Positions 17,047 to 26,434 of a stretch of 64,000 nucleotides of DNA are shown here, piece after piece. Location of the stretch: NCBI RefSeq assembly GCF_000368785.1, contig NZ_KB849690.1, forward strand, positions 489,452 to 553,451, read 5' to 3'. The DNA is from Acinetobacter towneri DSM 14962 = CIP 107472 (lineage in GTDB: Bacteria; Pseudomonadota; Gammaproteobacteria; Pseudomonadales; Moraxellaceae). The notes under the pieces were generated by a model. The model had not been told where the DNA came from, searched no databases, and was given only the letters and a program-made list of their open reading frames with translations. The position numbers and the translations under genes were made by a program. Numbering within the stretch: the stretch's first letter is position 1; each line of letters begins with the position of its first letter.

Positions 17047-18828
17047 TTAAGACTGGTTAGTGAAGTAATCTTCGCTGAAGTTCATCACCACTTCTGCACC
17101 CGCTTTCACTTTGGTAATGCGTAAAGTCAGTTCTGGCAAAATACGTTGTACAAAGTACAGTGCCAATGACAATTTGTTTTGATAGAACTCACCCTCTTTT
17201 TGCTTGGCTGCATTGGCAATGCGCGCAAACATATATGAGAAGCTGAGCAAACCTACCGCATGTAAATAATCAACCGCTGCTGCGTTCGGGAAATCTACAT
17301 TTTCTTTGGCTGCATTTAAAACGTATTGAGTCACGGATTCAACTTCAGTCGCTGCATCTAAAGTTGCATCTTTAATGAAGTTGAGGTCTGCATCTAAACC
17401 ATTGGTGAAATCACGGATTTCTGCAATGTATTCTGCAATAAATTCGCCATTACATTTAATGGTTTTACGACCAATCAAGTCTTGCGATTGTACGCCGTTG
17501 GTGCCTTCATAAATTTGGGCGATACGTAAATCACGAACACATTGCTCCATACCCCATTCACGGATATAACCATGACCACCGAAGCACATTTGCGCATCAA
17601 GTGTCGCATTGAAAGCAGTATCGGTTAAGTAGGCTTTGGCAATTGGAGTTAACAATGCAACACGGTCATTGGCTTTTTTCACAGCTTCTGCATCGGTAGA
17701 GAATTTAGTGATATCCAATTGTTGACCCACATATACCGCAAATGCACGCGAAGCTTCATTATTGGCACGCGCATTAAGTAACATACGACGTACATCGCCA
17801 TGTACCAAAATGCTGTCTGCAGCTTTGTTTGGTGATTTTACACCCGATGCACTACGACCTTGGATACGGTCAGTCGCATATTGTGCAGCATTTTGATAGG
17901 CAAATTCTGATGCACCTAAACCTTGAATTCCCATAGACAGGCGTTCGTAGTTCATCATGATGAACATGGCTGCCAAACCTTCATTTTCTTTGCCGACCAA
18001 GTAACCTTTGGCGCCATCAAAGTTCATCACACAAGTTGCAGAGGCTTTAATGCCCATTTTGTGTTCGATTGAGCCTGGACCTACTGGGTTGCGCTCACCC
18101 AACGAACCATCTTCATTCACCAAGAATTTTGGCACGATGAATAAAGAAATACCGCGTGAACCTGCAGGAGCGTCTGGTGTTTTCGCTAAAACTAAGTGAA
18201 TGATGTTTTCTGCGAGGTCGTGATCACCACCTGTAATAAAGATTTTAGTCCCTGTGATGTTGTACGTACCATCTGCATTTGGCTCTGCTTTGGTTTTAAT
18301 AATCCCGAGGTCTGTTCCTGCATGTGGTTCAGTCAAACACATGGTACCTGACCATTCACCTGAGTAAATTTTAGGTAAATAGGTTTCTTTCTGTTCTTGT
18401 GATGCATAGCTGCTTAATGCCATGCCTGCACCGACAGATAGCAGTGGATACAACATGAAGGATGGGTTGGTGGCAAACAGCATTTCATCTGACAATACTG
18501 TCAGCATTTTTGGCATGCCTTGACCACCCCATTCTTCATCTGCGCCTAAACCAATCCAGCCGCCTTCGGCATATTGTTTAAATGCTTCTTTAAATCCAGC
18601 AGGTGTGGTGACTTCGCCATTGTTATAGGTCGCGCCTTCTTCATCACCGCTACGGTTAATAGGCAACGTCACATTTTGGGCAAATTTTGCCATTTCTTCC
18701 AAAATTGCTTCAGCCGTTGCAGCATCAAGGTGAGCGAGGTTTTCATTGTTTTGCCAGAATTGTTCTGCATTGAATACATCATTTAAGATGAATTTCATAT
18801 CGGCAAGTGGGGCATTATAAATTGGCAT
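17047..18828 (-). CDS. Acyl-CoA dehydrogenase, ~600-residue type with extra C-terminal domain
   Basis: This FAD-dependent enzyme (593 residues) oxidises acyl-CoA in fatty-acid or related degradation. The N-terminal extension MPIYNAPLADMKFILNDVF is typical of the long DmdC/FadE-like subgroup. Next are MCLTEPHAGTDLG (FAD/substrate binding), FGGHGYIREWGMEQ, and RIAQIYEGTNGVQ, whose glutamate is the catalytic base, then a helical C-terminal domain. It is a clear paralogue of the enzyme encoded just upstream. A terminator lies between the two, so they are probably separate transcripts. Chain-length preference is not predictable. Confidence 0.88.
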   Translation of the reverse strand: MPIYNAPLADMKFILNDVFNAEQFWQNNENLAHLDAATAEAILEEMAKFAQNVTLPINRSGDEEGATYNNGEVTTPAGFKEAFKQYAEGGWIGLGADEEWGGQGMPKMLTVLSDEMLFATNPSFMLYPLLSVGAGMALSSYASQEQKETYLPKIYSGEWSGTMCLTEPHAGTDLGIIKTKAEPNADGTYNITGTKIFITGGDHDLAENIIHLVLAKTPDAPAGSRGISLFIVPKFLVNEDGSLGERNPVGPGSIEHKMGIKASATCVMNFDGAKGYLVGKENEGLAAMFIMMNYERLSMGIQGLGASEFAYQNAAQYATDRIQGRSASGVKSPNKAADSILVHGDVRRMLLNARANNEASRAFAVYVGQQLDITKFSTDAEAVKKANDRVALLTPIAKAYLTDTAFNATLDAQMCFGGHGYIREWGMEQCVRDLRIAQIYEGTNGVQSQDLIGRKTIKCNGEFIAEYIAEIRDFTNGLDADLNFIKDATLDAATEVESVTQYVLNAAKENVDFPNAAAVDYLHAVGLLSFSYMFARIANAAKQKEGEFYQNKLSLALYFVQRILPELTLRITKVKAGAEVVMNFSEDYFTNQS

Positions 18829-18933
18829 GTGAGTTCACCTGTTTATTGTTTGAATCTTGATTCGTTGAGTTCAGTGTAATCTACAATTGTGAATGTTGTA
18901 GGCGACTAAAGCGAAAGAATGCTTTATTTATAA

Positions 18934-18969
18934 AGAAAAAGGACTGTCAATGCTATGACCGTCCTTTCT
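18934..18969 (-). terminator. Terminator between the two acyl-CoA dehydrogenase genes
   Basis: GGACTGTCA and TGACCGTCC form a stem with one mismatch. The A-rich left flank becomes a U-tract for minus-strand transcripts leaving the upstream dehydrogenase gene region. It lies about 80 bp beyond that gene's stop. Confidence 0.55.
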
Positions 18970-19047
18970 CAATTTCTGTACTCAAGAGTACAACATTTTG
19001 AATATCCCGCTAAATATGTTCAATATTTAGCGAGTTTCAATTTTCGC

Positions 19048-20850
19048 TTAGAAAGCAAAGTGTTCAGCATCTAATGCAAATAGTGGCTCTACACCTGTTG
19101 CAATCACGTCTACGTGTGAGCGAACACGTGGCAAGATTTTCTTGAAGTAGAAACGTGCAGTCGTCACTTTAGCATTGTAGAAGTCTACATCGGTTGTGCC
19201 TGCTGCAAGTGCTTCTTGAGCGACCAATGCCATACGTGCCCATAGGTAAGCTAGTGTTACATAACCAGAGAAGTACATGTAGTCTACTGCTGCAGCACCT
19301 ACTTCCTCAGGGTTTTGCATTGCACGCATACCAATTTGCATGGTCAAATCGCCCCATTCTTTATTGAGCGCTGCGAGCGGTTCAACAAATTCTTGCATTG
19401 CTGCGTTGTCTTTGTTGGCTTCTGCAAATTTATGGATGATTTTGGTGAAGTCTTTCAACATTGCACCTTGTGTACCCAAAACTTTACGACCTAACAAATC
19501 GATTGCTTGAATTTCAGTTGTACCTTCGTACAAGCATGAAATACGTGTATCACGCACAATTTGTTCCATGCCATGCTCAGAAATGAAGCCATGACCGCCG
19601 AAGACTTGCACACCATGTTTTGCAGATTCAGAACCTGTTTCAGTTAAGAATGCTTTTGCAATAGGCGTCAATAAAGACAAGATGTTGTCAGAGAACTTAC
19701 GTTCTTCTTCAGTTGCACCTTGTTCAACGATATCTGCGTGTAGAGACAACAGATACACTAGTGCGCGACCACCTTCAGCAAACGCTTTTTGAGTCAATAG
19801 CATATTGCGTACAGCAGGATGCACAATAATTGGATCTGCTTCTTTTTCAGGAGCTTTCGGACCAGAAAGTGAGCGCATTGCTAAACGGTCTTTGGCATAA
19901 GTCAACGCACCTTGGAAAGAACCTTCAGATGCTGCAAGACCTTGTACCGCTGTACCGATACGTGCAGTGTTCATGAACGTGAACATGCAGTTTAGACCAC
20001 GGTTTTCAGGGCCAATCAAGAAACCTTTCGCATTATCAAAGTTGATGACGCAAGTTGCATTGCCATGAATACCCATTTTGTGTTCGATTGAACCACAACG
20101 TACACCATTACGCTCCCCTAAAGAACCATCTGCATTCAGGTTGAACTTAGGAACGATGAACAGAGAAATACCTTTAGTTCCTTTAGGTGCACCAGGTAAA
20201 CGTGCCAATACGATGTGCACGATATTCTCTGCCATGTCATGTTCACCAGCAGAGATAAAGATTTTCTCGCCCGAGATTGCATAGCTTCCGTCGGCCTGAG
20301 GTTCAGCTTTAGTACGGATAATACCCAAGTCAGAACCTGCATGAGATTCGGTTAAACACATGGTACCTGTCCACTCACCTGAAACAAGCTTTGGCAGATA
20401 GGTTGCTTTTTGTTCATCTGAACCGTGGTGTTCTAAAGTACGTACAGCACCATGAGAAAGACCTGGGTACATGCCCCATGCCCAGTTTGCTGTACCTACC
20501 ATTTCTGAAATCACGTTTCCTAGAGAAACAGGTAGACCTTGACCGCCGTATTGTTCTTCAGCAGAAAGAGACGGGAAGCCAAGTTCGATATATTTTTGAT
20601 ACGCTTCTTTAAAGCCCGTTGGTGTAGTCACCACGCCATCATTCCAAGTACAACCTTCACGGTCACCCACTTGGTTTAACGGAGATAATTCGTTTTCACA
20701 GAAATCTGCTGCAGCTTCCAAATATTGGTCAACCAATTCACGGCTTACGTTTTCTTGGAATGCAGGTAATTTTGCATAGTGATCTTCGGCATTTAATAAT
20801 TCATGCAAAACGAATTGCATATCACGTAAAGGCGCTTTGTATTGTGGCAT
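19048..20850 (-). CDS. Acyl-CoA dehydrogenase, paralogue of the adjacent gene
   Basis: The 600-residue flavoenzyme has the same architecture as its neighbour: MPQYKAPLRDMQFVLHELL, MCLTESHAGSDLGIIRTKAE, VFGGHGFISEHGMEQIVRD and RISCLYEGTTEIQ with the catalytic Glu. The start at ATG 20850 is preceded by GAGGAAA and gives the same N-terminus as the paralogue; a longer frame from 20922 lacks this support. The two genes probably arose by tandem duplication and now differ enough to suggest different acyl-CoA substrates. Confidence 0.88.
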   Translation of the reverse strand: MPQYKAPLRDMQFVLHELLNAEDHYAKLPAFQENVSRELVDQYLEAAADFCENELSPLNQVGDREGCTWNDGVVTTPTGFKEAYQKYIELGFPSLSAEEQYGGQGLPVSLGNVISEMVGTANWAWGMYPGLSHGAVRTLEHHGSDEQKATYLPKLVSGEWTGTMCLTESHAGSDLGIIRTKAEPQADGSYAISGEKIFISAGEHDMAENIVHIVLARLPGAPKGTKGISLFIVPKFNLNADGSLGERNGVRCGSIEHKMGIHGNATCVINFDNAKGFLIGPENRGLNCMFTFMNTARIGTAVQGLAASEGSFQGALTYAKDRLAMRSLSGPKAPEKEADPIIVHPAVRNMLLTQKAFAEGGRALVYLLSLHADIVEQGATEEERKFSDNILSLLTPIAKAFLTETGSESAKHGVQVFGGHGFISEHGMEQIVRDTRISCLYEGTTEIQAIDLLGRKVLGTQGAMLKDFTKIIHKFAEANKDNAAMQEFVEPLAALNKEWGDLTMQIGMRAMQNPEEVGAAAVDYMYFSGYVTLAYLWARMALVAQEALAAGTTDVDFYNAKVTTARFYFKKILPRVRSHVDVIATGVEPLFALDAEHFAF

Positions 20851-21130
20851 ATCGGTTTCCTCAATACTGGTTTGACCAGCGTTATATTTTAAATGGATTT
20901 CAGCGCATGCCTTCTCAGACATGCCATGTTGGAATGGTTGTAATCGTGCAACATCTTCTAATTCGGTACAAGCATCTGCATAGCATTTCTTGGTGACTGC
21001 AAAGTCAAAGATTTTTATCTTGAAATGGCTAAGTTACTTGAGTGTAAACAGTTTTGCTGAATTTGAAATGATACAAATAGTCAAAAAGCGTAAAGAGATA
21101 TGTCTAAGTGAAGTGGATAAAAAGGTAAAT

Positions 21131-21155
21131 AAAAAGGCACTCAATCGAGTGCCTT
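21131..21155 (-). terminator. Rho-independent terminator after the Spy-like lipoprotein gene
   Basis: AAGGCACTC (21134-21142) and GAGTGCCTT (21147-21155) enclose an AATC loop. The A-run on the left gives the minus-strand U-tract. Confidence 0.8.
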
Positions 21156-21188
21156 AGAGTCGTGTAAGTGTGTGCTCACCTGAATGCA

Positions 21189-21815
21189 TTAGCGCGAAGT
21201 AGGTGATATTCTCATTTGTTGCATAGGTTGATTCGGCTGAAAACGAACCAAGCATTGTCCCTTGAGTTGTAGTTCGCCCAGTTTCACTTGAACGTGTTGT
21301 CCATGCATTTTTCCTTCACAGGCAGCACGCATGGCCTTTTGATGCGCTTGATGTTGTGCTAATCGTTGATCGTACCGTTTGGTCATTTCAGCACGTTGCG
21401 CATCGGTCAGCACTTCACCACGTTGTTGCATACGCGGCATTTTTGCACGCATGGCTTGGTGTTGTTGCATCGCATATTGGCGATGTTGTTTAAATGACTG
21501 GCGATCAGGCTGGAAACGCATCGTACAGGTACCTGCGAGTGTTTGATCACCTACTTTTAATTGTAGATTTGTACCTACTGCTTTGTTGTCACAAGCCTGT
21601 TGCATCTGCCCACGAAATGCGCGGTGTTCTGCACGCATGGCACGATATTGCTCGCGTTGTTCAGGACTGAAGCGTTGTCCATCTTGAGCATAATGTTGTT
21701 TAAACATACGTGTTTGTTGTCGTTCGGTCAGATCATTACTGGTTTGGCATGCAGTTAAAATCCCCATGCCCAAAACACTTGCCCCAAGTAATGCGATTTT
21801 CGTCATCTGTTTCAT
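21189..21815 (-). CDS. Spy/CpxP-like lipoprotein with two tandem modules
   Basis: The 208-residue product has a lipoprotein signal with lipobox LTAC (Cys23). Two similar modules follow. Module 1 begins FSPEQREQY (49) and ends MRFQP (103); module 2 begins LTDAQRAEM (136) and ends VRFQP (194). Each has an LTxxQ-like start, a basic/His-rich helix, a Cys pair 22 residues apart (75/97 and 166/188) and a K-x-G-x-x-x-L-x-G-x-C strand. A further LTERQQ precedes them at 29. LTxxQ motifs mark periplasmic CpxP/Spy proteins. ATG at 21815 has GGGGAG upstream. It is divergent from baeS with 135 bp between starts. The function is inferred only. Confidence 0.65.
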   Translation of the reverse strand: MKQMTKIALLGASVLGMGILTACQTSNDLTERQQTRMFKQHYAQDGQRFSPEQREQYRAMRAEHRAFRGQMQQACDNKAVGTNLQLKVGDQTLAGTCTMRFQPDRQSFKQHRQYAMQQHQAMRAKMPRMQQRGEVLTDAQRAEMTKRYDQRLAQHQAHQKAMRAACEGKMHGQHVQVKLGELQLKGQCLVRFQPNQPMQQMRISPTSR

Positions 21816-21950
21816 CTTCAAACTCCCCAACCTGCTTTTAACTTCACTCAGTTAAGATTAAATAATAAAGATGAAGAAACAATGGAGAGTTTTTTCTAGC
21901 ACTGTTGGTTACAATGCTCAAAATCAATAAGAAAAGCTGAGATTGCGCTT

Positions 21951-23603
21951 TTGAAAATTCGCCGTATTCCCATCGCATTACGCCTGTTTCTCACAGTGCT
22001 GCTGACGACCTTACTGATCACCACGGTCAGTTTGGGGGTATTGCATGTCAATATGCAGCGTAATTTCAGTAAATACGTGGCTGATGTCGAAATGCAAAAG
22101 CTGGACTTAGTCATTCAAAACTTGGCAGAAGTCTATGCGGTATATCACGATTGGGGCAACGCCATTCAGGCGCAAATTCTCCAAATTGAAGGTGAAGCTG
22201 CGCCCGATGATTATGACCGTTTATCGCGGTGGTGGTTACGTCGTCAGTATGACATTGCTTTGCAGCAGCGTTATTTTCAGGAACACACCCTCGCCAATGT
22301 AAACTCAAGTGTAGTCGAGCCTGAGCCAGGCAAACGACAAGCCAATGCGGAAGAACTTCGCTGGTTAGAGCTGAATTTACCTTCACAATTTCAGCCATTT
22401 GAAGGTTTAGTGTTTCCTTTGAGTGCCAATCAGAATGCTTTCCGTCCTGATCGTAAAAATGAAGGACACCAAAACACGACAGAATCATCTGGAAAAAAAC
22501 AATTTATTTCGATGCCTGACCGTTTAGGCTTGAGTTCACGCTTATCTTTATATGATGCCCAGCGGCAATTTGTAGTGGGAGAGCCTGCTGAAACTCAAAT
22601 TTCCTTTCGTCCAATTATGGTCGGTGAAAAAATCGTGGGTTATCTGGGCTTAAAACCTGTGTTAGATCAGGAAGATGCTTTAAGTATTAATTTTTTTAGT
22701 AAACAAACTCGTTATTTATTATTGGCTTATGCTTTAAGTATTTTGGCGAGCTTGATTGCTGCCTTATTGTTGGCGACCTATTTTAAAAAGCCAATTCAGC
22801 GCTTATTAAATGGCACACGTGAATTAACCAAAGGCCATTATCAGCATCAGGTCAAGGTCAATCGTAATGATGAGTTGGGTGATTTATCTACCGAATTGAA
22901 TCATTTGGCGGTGATTTTAGATCAACATGAAACTTCACGTCGTCAGTGGGTGGCAGATACTTCGCATGAATTAAAAACGCCATTGGCGGTGTTGCAGGCG
23001 CAAATTGAAGCCATGCAAGATGGTATCCGCAAAGCCACACCAGAGCATTTGGCTGCGATGATGCATCAGGTCAATAATCTGAAAAAACTCACACAGGATT
23101 TATCGGACTTGGCGCAAGCCGAAGCCATGCAGCTGAAATGCTATTTCTCGAGCATTGATCCATGGCAAGTGATTGAGCAGGAAATCGAAAGCTTTAAGCC
23201 GAAATTTGAACAGGCGCAGTTGGACTTGATCGTGTCGGGTGAAGGCACGCAATTACAATTGGATATAGACCGTTTTAAACAAATTATGCTCAACTTGCTC
23301 AGTAATAGTATTCGTTATACCGAAGCGGGTGGGCAGGTGCATATTCACACCAGTCAAAGTGCAACAGAATGGACAGTGTATGTAGATGACAGTCCGTTTG
23401 GTTTAAGTGATGAACAATTGGCACGTTTGGGTGAGCGTTTTTATCGTGCCGATGATTCACGTACACGCGCCACAGGTGGGACAGGTTTAGGTCTGGCTTT
23501 ATCGGTCAAAATTGCCAAAGCATTGGGCGGAGAGTTAAGTTTTGCACATTCACCGTTGGGTGGTTTACGCTGCAAATTAAGTTTTCCAAAAATCAAATCT
23601 TGA
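21951..23603 (+). CDS. baeS: Envelope-stress sensor histidine kinase BaeS
   Basis: The 550-residue inner-membrane kinase has a first membrane helix at about 11-33, a long periplasmic sensor with WWLRRQYDIALQQRYF, and a second helix at about 255-285. A HAMP segment follows (PIQRLLNGTRELTKGHYQHQ), then an H-box with the phospho-accepting His in RQWVADTSHELKTPLAVLQ, an N-box (LLSNSIRYT) and a G-box (GGTGLGLALSVKIAKALGG). It phosphorylates BaeR, encoded next. The start is TTG at 21951 with a weak ribosome site. In Acinetobacter this pair influences efflux genes such as adeABC located elsewhere (known from literature, not visible here). Confidence 0.88.
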   Translation: MKIRRIPIALRLFLTVLLTTLLITTVSLGVLHVNMQRNFSKYVADVEMQKLDLVIQNLAEVYAVYHDWGNAIQAQILQIEGEAAPDDYDRLSRWWLRRQYDIALQQRYFQEHTLANVNSSVVEPEPGKRQANAEELRWLELNLPSQFQPFEGLVFPLSANQNAFRPDRKNEGHQNTTESSGKKQFISMPDRLGLSSRLSLYDAQRQFVVGEPAETQISFRPIMVGEKIVGYLGLKPVLDQEDALSINFFSKQTRYLLLAYALSILASLIAALLLATYFKKPIQRLLNGTRELTKGHYQHQVKVNRNDELGDLSTELNHLAVILDQHETSRRQWVADTSHELKTPLAVLQAQIEAMQDGIRKATPEHLAAMMHQVNNLKKLTQDLSDLAQAEAMQLKCYFSSIDPWQVIEQEIESFKPKFEQAQLDLIVSGEGTQLQLDIDRFKQIMLNLLSNSIRYTEAGGQVHIHTSQSATEWTVYVDDSPFGLSDEQLARLGERFYRADDSRTRATGGTGLGLALSVKIAKALGGELSFAHSPLGGLRCKLSFPKIKS

Positions 23604-23623
23604 AGGACTTTAAGGAATCGTGC

Positions 23624-24310
23624 ATGAAACATATCTTGCTGGTTGAAGATGAAATTGAACTTGCCCAATTGGTGCGAGATTATTTAGAAGCTGCTGGATT
23701 TGAAGTCAGTATGTTTCATGATGGACAAGAGGCCTATGACAGCTTTTTGCAGCGTAAACCAAGCCTGATGATTTTAGACTTGATGATTCCTCGTATGGAT
23801 GGTTTGACCATTTGCCGCAAAGTGCGTGAACAGTCTGATGTGCCTATTATTATGGTCACGGCACGTACTGAGGAAATTGATCGGGTGCTAGGTTTGAACA
23901 TGGGCGCAGATGATTATGTATGTAAGCCTTTTAGCCCGAAAGAGTTGGTGGCTCGTGTGCAGGCAGTATTGCGCCGTCTGGAACGTAAAAATGAGCCAGA
24001 AAGTAATGATTTATTCCGTATGGATAAAGCACAGCAGCGTATTTGGTATCAGCAAAAAACCTTGAATTTGACCCCAACCGAATTCCGTTTATTGGAATTG
24101 TTTTTAGAGCATGTTGGGCAGGTGTATTCACGTGCGCAATTGTTAGATCATATTAACCCTGACAGTTTTGAAGTGGCAGATCGGGTGATTGATAGCCACA
24201 TTAAAAACTTGCGCCGTAAAATTACTGAAGCTGCCGAAACAGGTAATAGACATGAGTGGATTCAGGCGGTGTATGGTGTAGGTTATCGCTTTGAGTATCC
24301 AGAAGAGTAA
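23624..24310 (+). CDS. baeR: Response regulator BaeR (OmpR/PhoB family)
   Basis: The 228-residue regulator has an N-terminal receiver domain: KHILLVEDEIELAQLV, the phospho-accepting Asp in SLMILDLMIPRMDG, the switch Thr in IIMVTARTEE and Lys in DDYVCKPFSPKE. A C-terminal winged helix contains LTPTEFRLLELFLEH and RVIDSHIKNLRRKI. ATG at 23624 has AAGGA eight bases upstream and gives the canonical MKHILLVED. It follows baeS by 20 bp (one operon), with a terminator close behind. The divergent Spy-like lipoprotein is a natural candidate target. Confidence 0.93.
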   Translation: MKHILLVEDEIELAQLVRDYLEAAGFEVSMFHDGQEAYDSFLQRKPSLMILDLMIPRMDGLTICRKVREQSDVPIIMVTARTEEIDRVLGLNMGADDYVCKPFSPKELVARVQAVLRRLERKNEPESNDLFRMDKAQQRIWYQQKTLNLTPTEFRLLELFLEHVGQVYSRAQLLDHINPDSFEVADRVIDSHIKNLRRKITEAAETGNRHEWIQAVYGVGYRFEYPEE

Positions 24311-24324
24311 GTCTCAGGTATAGA

Positions 24325-24354
24325 AAAAGCGAATCTTGGAAGATTCGCTTTTGT
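24325..24354 (+). terminator. Rho-independent terminator after baeSR
   Basis: AAAAGCGAATCTT and AAGATTCGCTTTT pair around GG and are followed by a T-rich stretch. Confidence 0.85.
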
Positions 24355-24418
24355 TTTCTTAGTTAGATATTATGTTGAAAAAGTGCAGAGCAAATAGCTT
24401 TAAAAAATTTTTATTGAC

Positions 24419-24805
24419 TCAAGTTGCACTACGCAAAAGCTCAATCCGTTGTCTTTCTACTTTCTTTAATTTTGCGACTACCAGCTCATAAGAATTTAAG
24501 ACCAAATCTTGCACCAGTTGTGCATCTAAGTCCTCATCTGCAAAAATTGAAATCCAGTGCTGTTTGTTCATGTGCCAACCTGCACGGATATACGGATAGA
24601 AATCGCGTAGCATGGCACCATGTTCAGGCTGAACTTTTAGATTGATGATGGCATGACCATTTAAATACAGACTCAGCATAAACACTTTATCAAATACCTT
24701 ATGCACTAAACAGCCATCGCCAAAAGGCTCGCTTAAGCTCACTTCTGGTAATTTTTCTGCGGCATTGGTAGCCAGTTGATGCAGTGATTTCTGTGTTTGT
24801 GCCAT
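24419..24805 (-). CDS. MmcQ/YjbR family protein
   Basis: The 128-residue protein contains VSLSEPFGDGCLVHKVFDKV, INLKVQPEHGAMLRDFYP and AGWHMNKQHWISI, the conserved blocks of the MmcQ/YjbR (CyaY-like fold) family. These are small proteins with a double-wing DNA-binding-like fold and no firm function. The start is ATG at 24805. Its upstream region carries three DnaA-box sequences within 40 bp, so this gene may respond to DnaA; see the separate entry. Confidence 0.8.
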   Translation of the reverse strand: MAQTQKSLHQLATNAAEKLPEVSLSEPFGDGCLVHKVFDKVFMLSLYLNGHAIINLKVQPEHGAMLRDFYPYIRAGWHMNKQHWISIFADEDLDAQLVQDLVLNSYELVVAKLKKVERQRIELLRSAT

Positions 24806-24830
24806 TCATCTTCACCTTAAACGTTTATCC

Positions 24831-24870
24831 TGTGGATAACCACATCTTTATCCACAGAAAATGTGTATAA
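24831..24870. promoter_or_regulatory. Cluster of three DnaA boxes
   Basis: TGTGGATAA at 24831-24839 (reverse of TTATCCACA), TTATCCACA at 24848-24856 and TGTGTATAA at 24862-24870 (reverse of TTATACACA) all fit the DnaA-box consensus TTATNCACA. The first two are perfect and form an inverted repeat with 10-bp arms. They lie between selO and the YjbR-like gene, in the latter's promoter region. DnaA binding is predicted, not shown. Confidence 0.65.
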
Positions 24871-24911
24871 CTTTGCTGGAGTTTTAAACGTCCTATTGCT
24901 TAAAAATAGCA

Positions 24912-26357
24912 CTAAGATGAGCAGCTCACCATCACTTCGGGTACATCACTTGGCAAGGGTGCTAAATCTTCAGGCTGTTCTAACTCAGGCTGTTTGCTAT
25001 ACGGTTGGCTGAGCAAGGTAAATAAACGCTCAACTTCTGAAAAATCATCGCGTTCTGCCTGCTCAATTGCCTTTTGTGCCATGTGATTGCGTAAAATATA
25101 GTGCGGGTTGGCCTGTTGCATGGCGGCATCTAAAGCATCAGTATCTTGATGTTCACGAATCTGTAAATACTGTGCCAAAAAGCTTTCCCACTGACGACGA
25201 TCTAAACAATCATCCAATATTTCTGTGTATTGTTTATTTTGTAGGCGGATAAAACTTTGGGTGTAATCCAGTTGCTCACTTTGCAAAATGTGTAAGAAAT
25301 TGGTTGCACAGTCAAAACTGTCTTTATGGAAGCTTGGCAGTCCCATTTTTTCACATAAACCGAGTTTATAATGCTCCAAAAAAGTGGGTTCAAAATGTTC
25401 TAAGCATGCTGCCAGTGCTTGTTTCCAGTGTTCTTTTTGATCAGGGCTTTGCTCAAGCGGAATTAAATTATTTAACCAGACCCATAAATTCCAGTGTGCT
25501 ACGCTGGGTTGTTGTTGGTAGGTATAACGTCCTTGATAGTCCGAATGATTGTTGATCCAGTTAGGACGAAAACGCTCCATAAAGCCATAAGGACCGAAAT
25601 CGAGAGTTGAACCTGTGATATTTAAATTGTCGGTGTTCATCACGCCATGCGCAAAACCGACCAGTTGCCACTTTGCAATCATGACAGCGGTACGTTGAAT
25701 GACTTTCGTAGCAAAAGCGAGTATCGGCTGTTCGGTTGCCAAGCATTCTGGGTAGTGCCATTCAATACACTTCTGCACAAATTCAGGCAGTAATTCAGGT
25801 TGATACTGATTGATCCATTCAAAATGTCCCAAGCGAATATGACAGTCTGATGTGCGTAATAGCATTGCGCCAAGTTCTAATTTTTCACGTTGTACACCTT
25901 GAGTAGATGAGGTAAATCCAACGGCATTGCTTGATGGCACACCCAGCGCATTTAAAGCATGACCTGCCAAATATTCACGAATCACGGAACGTAATACTGC
26001 ACGTCCATCGCCCATACGAGAATAAGGCGTTGCCCCCGCACCTTTTAAATGCAGGTCAATGGTACGTTGTTGTGTGTCCAAAACTTGCGCAATGAGTAAA
26101 CCGCGTCCATCTCCCAATTGACCTGCCCACTGTCCAAATTGATGTCCTGCATAGACCATTGCCAAAGCAGGAAATTCTTTAAACGTGGTTTGTCCGCTGC
26201 AAATTTCAACCCATTGCTGTTGTTCTTCGGCTGTCCATTGTAGTTCTTTTGCCAATGCAGCATTAAAGTGTCCTGCTTTTGCACCTTTTAAAGGTAGAGG
26301 CTGCTGCATGTGATAAAGACGGGCGGGCAGGGTCGGATAACGCGGATTAAATTGCAT
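24912..26357 (-). CDS. selO: Protein adenylyltransferase SelO (YdiU/UPF0061)
   Basis: SelO is a pseudokinase-fold enzyme that transfers AMP to Ser, Thr or Tyr of target proteins, with a role in redox stress. This 481-residue copy shows LHLKGAGATPYSRMGDGR (nucleotide-binding loop), SVIREYLAGHALNALG, HGVMNTDNLNITGSTLDFGP with the active-site Asp residues, and the usual C-terminal Cys (MVSCSS), where some homologues carry selenocysteine. The length is normal. ATG at 26357 gives a start matching the family. It is monocistronic, with its own upstream gap. Confidence 0.93.
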   Translation of the reverse strand: MQFNPRYPTLPARLYHMQQPLPLKGAKAGHFNAALAKELQWTAEEQQQWVEICSGQTTFKEFPALAMVYAGHQFGQWAGQLGDGRGLLIAQVLDTQQRTIDLHLKGAGATPYSRMGDGRAVLRSVIREYLAGHALNALGVPSSNAVGFTSSTQGVQREKLELGAMLLRTSDCHIRLGHFEWINQYQPELLPEFVQKCIEWHYPECLATEQPILAFATKVIQRTAVMIAKWQLVGFAHGVMNTDNLNITGSTLDFGPYGFMERFRPNWINNHSDYQGRYTYQQQPSVAHWNLWVWLNNLIPLEQSPDQKEHWKQALAACLEHFEPTFLEHYKLGLCEKMGLPSFHKDSFDCATNFLHILQSEQLDYTQSFIRLQNKQYTEILDDCLDRRQWESFLAQYLQIREHQDTDALDAAMQQANPHYILRNHMAQKAIEQAERDDFSEVERLFTLLSQPYSKQPELEQPEDLAPLPSDVPEVMVSCSS

Positions 26358-26434
26358 GATGATGAAGCGCTTGGCACAAAGTGAGTTTCACTATAGCAAA
26401 CTTAGACTTTAAAAACTGTAGCCTAACAATGCAT

